Source of the DNA: Glutinoglossum americanum
Lineage: Eukaryota > Ascomycota > Geoglossomycetes > Geoglossales > Geoglossaceae
Reading direction: 5' to 3'
DNA length: 29,737 nucleotides
Assembly: GCA_020080175.1 (NCBI GenBank)
Contig: JAGHQL010000244.1
Span: 1 to 29,737 of the forward strand
Shown here in pieces: positions 1 through 8,274 of this stretch. The notes beneath the pieces are model-generated. The model searched no databases, was not told where the DNA came from, and saw only the letters and a program-made list of their open reading frames with translations. Positions within the stretch are counted from its first letter, which is position 1. Each line of letters starts with the position of its first letter. The position numbers and the translations under genes were made by a program.

Positions 1-410
1 CTTGCTCCACCGCCTGGCGTAACGCCGCACCGCATCGTAGCCGCCGTCATAGCCATAATTGGGGTGAAATTAATTAAATTAAATTTGAAGACTTTTTTAA
101 AAAATATATATTCTTTGAGAGTGGTCGTGCGTGTGTGTGCGCAACTTAGTGCCTCGTTGCGGTTGTGGCTGCACGCTATGATAGATATGAAGGAGTGAAG
201 ACTGATATACACGGGGTACGAGCGGAGCTGTTTCCCCACCCCCCCGACAGAAAAAAAAAAATTCATCCGAGATCACCTCTTAAGTTGCTATCTAGCCCAG
301 CTCATTTTATACCCATCCATCTAGTCCCAATCAATCAATCTAGCCTTGAAGAAAAAAACCCTCTACCACCCTAAAGTGCGGGAAGGATGACAGTAACCAC
401 CAGCTTCTCG
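1..410. other. Left-edge noncoding stretch
   Basis: I see no supported gene here. Positions about 60-115 are AT-rich with an A/T homopolymer run, followed by a short GT-rich stretch at about 125-142. It probably includes the 3' flank of the minus-strand transcription factor gene that ends at 411. The 69-codon frame at 165-374 is rejected because its composition is low-complexity and it resembles no family I recognise. Confidence 0.5.
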
Positions 411-2804
411 TTAGACCTCACCAGCCAGAAAATTGTCCCCATCACTCAAGGCCTTGAGCCTTTCACACTTACCCCAGTACCCTTCCCACACATGAGATTC
501 ATCATATAGTGGATCTAGTTGGAGGAGATAATGTTCCAACGAGGAGTGTCGTGGGGAGTGTAGGTCCGATTGTCCACAATCTTCTTCGGTCGCCTTGGTG
601 GCATCTTGTAGTCTCAGGATGCTTTTTAGGGGTATTTCGGTACGGGAGCGAGTTAGGCTGAGATGGGGGTTTGATGGGGAGGTAGGTTCTTTGGGTTCGT
701 CAGGGAAGAGGAGGCGCCAGAGGAAGGTGGTTGGGGAGTGCACTGCGGAGAGGGAGGAATCAGTTGGGCTGGCTTTAGCGGGATGGCTTGAGTGGGTTTG
801 GTGAGGGGAATGTAAGCAGATAGTAATTGGTGGGTGGGAAAACATACATCTCGAACCTCTAAGACTATCTCTTAGGTATAGGTAAAACTCCGCATCTTCT
901 GCTGGAGGTTTCCTTGTAGGGCGAGCTTGTTCATATGAGAGAACGCGTTCGTTAATGATCATCGCGAATTTTACGATCATCTCCCCCAAGGCTGATGCTT
1001 TGGAGGTTAATGCTTCCTCTAGGATCTCTGTAGGCACGTCGAGCAATGCTTCTGCTTTGCATGGACGCTTAGATCGCGGTTCTCCCGTTAGCCTGAGAGA
1101 CATTGTGAGGCCTGTGGTGACCGAGAGGTCCACTTCAAACATACCACTAGACTCTCGGAAGAATACCCCAGCCAGCACCCTTCGTGAATGTTACGGTCCA
1201 TCTGGTCAACGAGGACACCTAGCGCTAATAATGAAGGTATAAATGCCTTTTGCCCCCGGGAACCCAGCTGACACTCAATTTGGGTAAAGAGTTCCTTCTC
1301 AATATCCTTTGTCTGGGTCGACACGAATTCAAGCAGCTGAGTGCGTAATTCGGGGCTTAGTTCATCCCATTTGAACATCTTACGGATCCATACCCCAACG
1401 CCTACACCACCGGAATATCCTCTATAGCAGACGCCGTGAAGGAAGCCACGGGTGAGCCGGCAATAAAAGTGATACCTCAGCGCCAGGCGCACTAGTTCGT
1501 TCTGAGAACAACGGGTTAGCAAAGTTTCCCCTACATTTCAACCGAGCAGAACTAACTGCATACATTTGTTCGGTCTGCGTATTCCATAGTATTCCTAATA
1601 AGAGAAGATAGGAAATACACATATATTTGATCCGTGCATTTCCTCGCCAGGCCATCCACGAAGGAATCGAACTCAGGAATGGGAATCTGTTTATGGCCTC
1701 GTTTAAGAGCAAACTTCTTCAGGCATGCTTGCCCAGGATTAGTCGTTGAATCCACGTCGAGCGGCTTTTGTAACCTCGACAGCTGAAAGCGTAAAGTAGG
1801 TCCATTAGTACCGCCCTTGACTTCGAGCAGGAGGCTGCCCTCCGCCCACCCTCCAGGCATCATGCTTCCCGTGGCGGACTTTAGCACGGACGCCCATTCA
1901 TCTATCTCTCTAGTTAGACCGTACGCTGACAAAGTTCAGTCGGTGAAGGACATAGGTTTAGCCATACCCGATTGATAAATTGCTAACTCCTTTAGACTGA
2001 CCCGTATGCATGGCTGGCTCCAAATGCTCGCCAGACACCTGCTGCACGCACCTTCAAGGACGGGATCACACTGATTAAATTAGTAATCTCTCTGGTCAAT
2101 CAAAGGCATTTCTTGCTTGCCGGCTTTTTGAGCAAGCGGCACTGGGCACATGCTCTCAGTGCCCGAACCTGCCGGACTTTCTTCCTGCCGTCCTCGGAAA
2201 ATCGCCTTCTTGTTGGTTTCACGTTATGCTCCCGTCTAATTGGGGTAGGGTATTCCTCGTGCTTTGGAAGTATCGCACGGTGAGTTGAATTCCGTACAAC
2301 CTTCTGGTCAATAAAGAGAATCTGCTGTTGTTTCACTGACTGTAGAGGAGAGGCGTTACGGGCTTTGACTTTCGAGATATTGACCCCACGGTATAGAGGC
2401 TGTAGGCCATGGCTAGTGAGACTAGGTGAAAAGAGAGCAGATTCGAAGAGAGGGGATTCCAAAGGCTCCGGAATTCTGCTACTCGCAGGGTTTAGTTCTG
2501 ACGATGCTGGTAAGGGCTTAGGAAGCCCTCCGTCCGCGGTAGTCGACTCTAAATGACACTGAGAAGCATCCCGTATCTCGCTGTGGATGTCTCCATAGCC
2601 ATCACACAAACCGGCGAATATCTCCTCTTTACTGCCGCTGAATTCAAAAGCTGTCGAGGGATATTGCGTAAAATGCTCGACGCGTTGGAGTGTACCATCA
2701 CCTAAAGGGATCCATTCGAAATTCTGCGCCGATGATAACTTCTCGAGCTCTTCATCCGGGAGCGACTTTACCCATTCCAGTAACAATGGATCGATGTCTG
2801 CCAT
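411..2804 (-). CDS. Zn2Cys6 (zinc binuclear cluster) transcription factor, multi-exon
   Basis: This is a predicted nuclear DNA-binding regulator with an unknown target. The proposed exons (minus strand) are 2804-2121, 2070-1968, 1925-1564, 1501-1195, 1153-848 and 742-411, giving about 697 aa. Joining exons 1 and 2 creates a complete cluster, C-x2-C-x6-C-x7-C-x2-C-x8-C, at residues 219-249, with the basic RLLKK between the second and third Cys and a W-x2-PC-I-R ending typical of one fungal subclass. The first intron is GC-AG (2120-2071, 50 nt, branch TACTAAT). The second is 42 nt (1967-1926). The third (1563-1502) has branch GCTAAC. The last (847-743) has donor GTATGT and a strong pyrimidine tract. 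The junction near 1195-1112 is uncertain: a 41-nt or 83-nt intron both restore frame. The start at 2804 begins MADIDPLLLEW. Another open frame at 3182-2925 could join through a 69-nt intron and extend the N-terminus. The C-terminal half has no domain I recognise. Confidence 0.72.
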
Positions 2805-4494
2805 TCTCAGGCACAACTGTAATAGTAATCCTCGTGTGTTTACCTTGGCTCCAAAAGAATACGCAGCAAAGAACTTCGTGCCCGAAACCTGAGGCAAGCT
2901 CCAACGAACCAGCACGAACGCATTTCAAGAGGGTGCCAGACGCCTGATTATAAACACCTCGAACGTACTCCTTATACGAGGTTTTGCACGGGTGGGGGAC
3001 TGAAGAGGCTGCAACATGCTAGGATCGGGAATCAGCGAATCAGCGACGAGCGGTGAACCGGATTGACCAATAGGCGGAAATGTCCGCGATGCTGAACCAT
3101 GGAAACCTGAGTCACTGTTGAGTTGCGGTAAGGCTACGCCAGGACGACGTCCAATAAGGATAAGGCGGTCGCGACCGCCCATGTTGACTGAGAGAGCCGC
3201 TATGTGAAACGTGATGCTGTCGGAAATACAAAGAGGAAGATGGGGTGCGAGGCAGAATAAAATTTGCCTACCGCCTTTCAAGGACAGGCTATGTTTCTCC
3301 TTTTTTTCCTCTTTTCGTTCCTTGTAGCTATCGGCCTTAGGCTTGTCCATGGTTATGGGGAGTACACCCTGATGCAACGGTTTATCCTTGGGAGTGATGC
3401 CTGGGGTCCCTCTCTAGATGCGCGCATGATATTGGCCATATAATCGATTTGAATTGGGTGGTGGTATTCTAGCAGTAAAGAAAAAACGACAAAATCAAGT
3501 GACTAGGAAAGCCTGGCTCCCGTTATTAGGAAACACATGGGGTATATCGGGGGTCTTCATCGATGTGTCGTTCCTCATGCGTGCAGTACTTGGGGTAGCT
3601 AAACTGACACGCAAATTTTTCATTAAAGCACATCTCCGCAGATTCAAAATTGCTTGCTTCGAAATACTTATGTATGCTATAACGGTAGTATGAGCTAATA
3701 GCTTAACGCATATCTTTTTACATTCCAAAACGTGACAGGACTCTTGGTAGATCGCGCTGTTGGTATCGTACCAGATGGCTTGACTACTATGCACTATGTG
3801 TGCGCTAAGAACGACTAACCAATCAGCTAGTTGAGGGTTCTTTCCGACTGGACTATTCTTGGGGTGTCTCGTAAGTGTCGTGTTACTGGGAACCGATAAC
3901 AACAACTGTCGAGGTACGTACAGAATATTGCTAGGCGGGCTCGTCACATTAGTGGAAGAGTTGTGGTTTAGGCATGCCGGGACTAATACCGTGAAGAGCC
4001 CTGATATTGGCAGCGGATGTCGAGATATCTCTGCGATGCTAGTCTAGAAACTAGCCGGAACCTTGAGGGAACACAATTGGCGTCGCTTTTGTGGAAAAGA
4101 TGTCTGTCGAACGCTGCTTTTTGAGGGTCCACAATACAGATCTTCCAGGGCGGAGGAGCCGGACAGGTGTCTCTAGATATTGCTATTGATGTCGCTTTGA
4201 CAGATGAGCTTGCATATCGAAGCACGGACTGGGGAAGATATGGCTGTGGGCGGGAAGAGAAAGTTGGTTGATTGGTCGGTGGCGGGGATTATAGTGCCGT
4301 GTATGGCGACGGAAGGATAATAATGCTTTTTAGATGTGATATCCCTAATGCAGATGTTAGATTATAAAAACCTTCTCTAAATTTCCTGGATGGCTCGTTG
4401 CCAACTGACCACGTCCGATCTTCCACGCATTCTAGCAGATGTCAGTTCCCCAACCTTGGGTTCTGCGTGTGGTCTAGGTGATTCTTTGGGTCTT
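2805..4494. other. Intergenic region between the zinc-cluster gene and the G-patch gene
   Basis: The first about 380 bases hold the promoter or 5' leader of the minus-strand transcription factor and possibly an extra N-terminal exon (3182-2925, beginning MGGRDRLILIGRR). From about 3380 to 4494 I see no gene. Small frames at 3495-3947 and 3983-4225 (minus) and 3454-3693 (plus) overlap one another, have no recognisable domain and show no convincing splice context. Confidence 0.5.
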
Positions 4495-5199
4495 TCATTC
4501 CTTGCCGCTAGCTAAATACTCCTCAACGTCTACCCTCCCATAGAGCGTATTCTTCAGCCTCTCTCCTCTCCGTCTCCCCTCCTCTTCCAACTTCCTAACC
4601 TCCTTAGCACCCAGCTTCTCCTTCTTCTTTACTTTCCCCCCCTTCCTGGCCACCCCACCTCCCACTTTCTCCCCTCCCTTAATCCCCAACCCAACCGTAT
4701 CCCCCTTCCACCTAACCTTCACCGGGAACCTGACTCCCTCCCCCCTCGCCCCTAGACCAGAGCGCGAATCAGGATCCCACCCGTGGGCGCAGAGGTATTG
4801 GAGGCCGATGTGTTGGCGGGGAAGGGAGGAAGGGGGGTGAGAATGCGGGAGGGAGAGTTGATGGGGGAGGGTGGATTCATGGGGTTTTTGGGGGGCGGAG
4901 GGGAGGGGGAGGTGGCAGGTGGGGCAGAGTGGGGGGTCGAGGGTAGGGGGGTTATCTGATGATGAGCAGGTGGTGGGGGATTGCTTGTTGTTCGGGGAGG
5001 GGGTGGATTTGGTGTTCGGGAGTACGATGGAGAGGTAGTAGTCTTGTATGCTCGGCGTCTCCGGTTTTGGTGGCGAGGCTTGAGGACCGTTTTCCGTAGC
5101 GGGGACGAAGTGGACGCGTTTCCGTTTGAGGCCTGCACCGAAGACGCGTTGATCTTGGAGGGGGATGAAGTATTCGTCGTCGTCTTCGTTGTTGGCCAT
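4495..5199 (-). CDS. G-patch domain protein, GPANK1-like
   Basis: This is a single-exon gene of 234 aa, probably nuclear or RNA-associated, since G-patch proteins commonly recruit DEAH-box RNA helicases; its specific partner is unknown. The N-terminus has acidic residues followed by a conserved FGAGLKRKRVHFVP block (about residues 20-35). A CPTC pair (about 105) is followed by a His/Pro-rich segment with HS-x-PPS, as in eukaryotic GPANK1-type proteins. The G-patch core, GWDPDSRSGLGARGEG followed by TVGLG, lies at about 148-182. The C-terminus is Lys/Arg/Glu-rich and probably a coiled coil or basic tail. I chose the start MANNEDDDEY (ATG at 5199) over upstream in-frame codons because the conserved acidic N-terminus begins there and upstream sequence looks like leader. 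It is divergent from the dehydrogenase gene at 5401. Confidence 0.85.
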   Translation of the reverse strand: MANNEDDDEYFIPLQDQRVFGAGLKRKRVHFVPATENGPQASPPKPETPSIQDYYLSIVLPNTKSTPSPNNKQSPTTCSSSDNPPTLDPPLCPTCHLPLPSAPQKPHESTLPHQLSLPHSHPPSSLPRQHIGLQYLCAHGWDPDSRSGLGARGEGVRFPVKVRWKGDTVGLGIKGGEKVGGGVARKGGKVKKKEKLGAKEVRKLEEEGRRRGERLKNTLYGRVDVEEYLASGKE

Positions 5200-5400
5200 A
5201 GTAGTGGCGGTGGTTCTTGAAGGCTTTTGGTAATGGAGTGGGAGGCGTTTTATTTGATGATTGGGCGATCTTATCTTATCTATGGATCGAGATTTGATCC
5301 GATCGATTAGATAAGCGATCCATCTCTTCGAGTCCTTGTGTCCCCTCCCATTTATAGTTGGTACTAGGAGAGGGGGAACAAGTAGCCAATTTTCTACAGA
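5200..5400. promoter_or_regulatory. Bidirectional promoter with GATA-type motifs
   Basis: This 201-bp gap separates two divergent genes. It contains overlapping CTTATCTTATCT at 5270-5281 (two HGATAR sites read on the minus strand) and AGATAAG at 5309-5315. In fungi such sites are bound by GATA factors (nitrogen or iron regulation families). Three sites within about 45 bp in a short shared promoter is suggestive, but function is inferred from motif match only. Confidence 0.4.
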
Positions 5401-6712
5401 ATGGCCATTTATATACTCTTTGAGGGCTTCTCCCATGGCCTTTCTGCCATCCCGTATGGGGCAGCGATTTTCAAACTCATGGTGTCTGTATTGGCGCTCT
5501 ATCTCCTGAAGAGGTTCTTCGGTGGAGCGACATACGCATCAGACCGACTAATGCATTCAAAGGTCGTAATGATTACAGTACGCACCTCCTATCATGTGGC
5601 TGATCGAAAAGATGCTTATCCTGGGGTTGTAGGGTGGCACATCGGGGGTCGGTGCCGCAGTGGCCCGCGCTCTGGCACTTAAAGGAGCACAAATCGTTCT
5701 CCTAACACACCATGCACCATCCGATCCGTTTCTGGTGGACTTTGTCATGGACCTCCGGGAGCAGACGAATAATGAGTTGATATTCGCGGAGCAGGTTGAC
5801 CTCTCGTCCCTGCATTCGATTCGGCTGTTTGCTACAAAGTGGATTGATAATGCTCCACCAAGACGGTTGGACATGCTGATCCTCTGTGCTGCGACTATGA
5901 CGCCGCTATTTAATAAGGTGCAGGATGAGACGGAGGATGGTGTGGAGGTGAATTGGGGAGTCAATTACCTGGCGAACTTCCATCTCCTCTCGATACTGAG
6001 TCCTGCTCTCCGTGCACAGCCTCCTGACCGGGACGTGCGAGTTATCATGGCAACTTGTTCGAGCTATGTGACCGGAACCTTGGATCTTAAAGATGAGGAG
6101 TTCCAGGAGCGCGGTTTCGCAAGTGCGAAGAAGGCGAGAACGTCGGCATATGGAGCTAGCAAACTCGCACTGATGATCTTCGCCCATTCCTTCCAACAAC
6201 ACCTGACAGCCTACCAACGCCCTGACAAACAACCCCCTAACGCCCGCGTATACCTTGTCGACCCCAGCTGGACTCGCACACCTGGGATGCGACGTTTCCT
6301 AACCGGAGGATCTCTCTGGGGCCTCCTCCTCTACCTCCTCACCTGGCCCCTCTGGTGGCTCGTGCTGAAATCCCCAGAACAAGGCGCACAGGGCTTCCTA
6401 CGTGCGGCAACAGACCCTGAGTTAGGAATTGGGGTTGGAGGGAAGTTGCTGAGAGAGTGTAAGGAGGCTATGCTATTGAGGGAGGAGGTTAGGGATGAGG
6501 GTGTTGGGAAAGAGTTATGGGGGGTGAGTGAAAAGATGATAGAGAGCTTAGAGAAGGAAGGGGTGGAGAGGAGGAAGAGGGAGAAGGAGCCTGTGAAGAA
6601 TGCTGAGGGAGGCGGTATGGAGGCTAAGGAGAAAGCTTCAGGCGCAGGTAAAAGTGTTGGTGGGGGTTCCAAGGCATCATCAAGGTCTAAACGTAATCGA
6701 AAGGCTGCATAA
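5401..6712 (+). CDS. Membrane-anchored short-chain dehydrogenase/reductase (Env9/retinol-dehydrogenase-like)
   Basis: This is a predicted NAD(P)-dependent oxidoreductase, about 418 aa. Its exons are 5401-5577 and 5633-6712, with a 55-nt intron (5578-5632) whose removal creates the TGGTSGVG cofactor-binding motif at about residues 59-66. The YGASK catalytic motif is present, and the usual NNAG is replaced by LCAA. An N-terminal hydrophobic segment (IFKLMVSVLALYLL) and a second one after the catalytic core (WGLLLYLLTWPLWWLVL) indicate membrane association. The DPSWTRTPGMRR block before the second segment and the KSPEQGAQ block after it resemble yeast Env9, a lipid-droplet oxidoreductase; the equivalence is inferred from memory of the family. 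The C-terminal about 90 residues are Lys/Glu then Ser/Gly/Lys-rich and probably disordered. The substrate is unknown. An alternative start is Met at about 5480, just before the hydrophobic stretch. Confidence 0.85.
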
Positions 6713-7146
6713 AAGCAGTAATTTCACGAGGTTGATAGATATTTTCCTTTGCGGCATGACACTTAGGCGTTTTTTTCCTGGCACTTTCCTAAGGCTTACA
6801 TATATGCATGGATTCTGGGACATGGATTTAGCGGGGAGGGGAAGCCTATCATGTATTCACAGCGATAGCGATGGTGAGAAAATAAAAAGAGAAATAAAAT
6901 ACTTTATATTTTAATGGTTTTTTACTCTGAGAATATTTATTAGTTTTCTATTGATCGGTGCGGTGCGCATTTGTATTTGACGCGTGGTGGCTTGGCGCCT
7001 AAGGAAGAGCTCCAGTTCTGAGCCGCAAAGCACCCGTTCATCTTCAACTCCAGCTACCAGAGAGCTGTCAACTCCACAACCACAACGAGAGAAAGATACC
7101 TACACCACCTAATCCCCACGGACCCCCTCTCGCATTCCCAAGCACA
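6713..7146 (+). other. Intergenic region: 3' flank of the dehydrogenase and UMP1 promoter
   Basis: The first half is AT-rich, consistent with a 3' UTR and polyadenylation region, including AATAAAAAGAG-type sequence near 6880-6900. The second half (about 6950-7146) is GC-richer and CA-rich near the UMP1 start, consistent with a promoter and leader. I see no gene. Confidence 0.5.
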
Positions 7147-7746
7147 ATGGTAAGCTCCCTCCCCCCTCCCTCAGCCCACCAAGCCACTAACCCACCCCCA
7201 GTCCCTAACAATCATCCCCTCCACCTCCACCACCCACCCACGCACAACACCCACCCCACCCAAGACCGCACCCTCCGCCCCCGGCCTCCACGACACCCTC
7301 CGCTCCGGCCTTCCCTCCCTCTCCTCCACCATCAACACCTCGCACCCCCTCGAGGCCCGCCTCAAGCACTGGACCGAGACCCAGGAAGCCGCCAAGATGG
7401 AGTCGCTGCGCAGGCTGTACGGGCTCGCGGAGCCGGTCAGGCGGGGCATGGAGATGCGGATTGTGCGGGAGGGCGAGGGGCTGGGTGCGCTCGGGGGGGT
7501 GCGGGTTGGGGGCGCCGGGAGCAGTGTGCATGAGGATATTTTGAGGGGGAGGGATCAGGGGTGTACGTGGGAGGAGGTTTTTAAGGGTGAGTTTTTTTTT
7601 TTTTTGGCTCTTTTGCTGTTTTGTGCTTTTGGGGTGCGAGGGGGGGATGGGGATGCTGATTGCTTTTTGTGGTTGGGATAGGCGATGAGCTTGCGGATGT
7701 CGATTTCCATACGGAGATGGAGGCGAGGTTGAAGATGAACTGGTAG
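7147..7746 (+). CDS. UMP1: Proteasome maturation factor UMP1
   Basis: UMP1 is a short-lived chaperone of 20S proteasome half-mer assembly, degraded as the first substrate of the mature core. The spliced protein is about 150 aa, the usual size. Exons are 7147-7149, 7202-7586 and 7682-7746. The first exon is the ATG alone: a 52-nt intron (donor GTAAGC, branch CACTAAC, acceptor CCCCCAG) follows directly and restores the fungal start MSLTIIP. The 95-nt second intron has a long T run after GTGAGT. Family signatures visible are APGLHDTLRSGLPSL, HPLEAR, the EPVRRGMEMRIVREGE block, HEDILRGRD, and the ending DFHTEMEARLKMNW. Without the first intron the reading frame is out of register with all of these, so the start-codon split is well supported. 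It faces IML1 tail to tail. Confidence 0.95.
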
Positions 7747-8274
7747 ATTGGCCTTTTACGACGACGCGTTCTATCGGCTCGCCATGCGGGGTTGTGGTTG
7801 GTAGCGTTTGGACGGCAGGGGAATGGGTGGATGGATGGGGCGATGCTGGTTTTGATGGGATGAGGCGGTGAGGAGAGGGGACTCATTAGATGGATGTATT
7901 CTATATGGGTAATAGACAATTGCTTCGGAAAATCAAGCTTCAGCTATGCTATCCTTCCCCTCTTCTTTTGTCCTAGCATTAAATCGTCGTAGGGGAGAAC
8001 TTGTGGAAGAGTCCTGCCTTGGGTAACCACTTGCACGATAGAGCATGGGAGCTATGGATCACCTATGAGATGTGGAGGGGTGGTATTATACTCCTCTGCT
8101 TATACCCTAATGGCGTGGTTTTTCGTGCTGGTAAACAACCGTTGTTTACTATCCATGAATAGTATCTAAAATTACATCTCGCACTATGGACCAAAACTCA
8201 AGCCTCGCACGAAAGAGCATCGTACTACTACCAACCAGTACTCAAAATAGCAATCTATGTCCATATTACGTTCA
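7747..8274. other. Convergent intergenic region between UMP1 and IML1
   Basis: These 528 bp lie between two 3' ends and probably hold the UMP1 and IML1 3' UTRs and polyadenylation signals. I see no gene, tRNA or clear repeat. Short frames on the minus strand at 7581-7919 are antisense to the UMP1 tail and Pro/His-rich by composition, and are not supported. Confidence 0.5.

Noticed and set aside
1660-1685. tRNA B-box-like sequence on the minus strand
   Set aside because: It lies inside the coding sequence of the transcription factor, with no matching A box or acceptor stem.
3495-4225. Minus-strand open frames between the zinc-cluster and G-patch genes
   Set aside because: There is no domain, no conserved motif and no convincing splice junctions; overlapping frames are equally long.
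4752-5220. Alternative frames in and opposite the G-patch gene
   Set aside because: They are shadows caused by biased Pro/Ser/Gly codon composition; only the frame with the G-patch motif is conserved.
6970-7010. PACE-like proteasome control element near UMP1 (GGTGGC)
   Set aside because: Only the GGTGGC half matches; the following AAA of GGTGGCAAA is absent, and the Rpn4 system is not general in Pezizomycotina.
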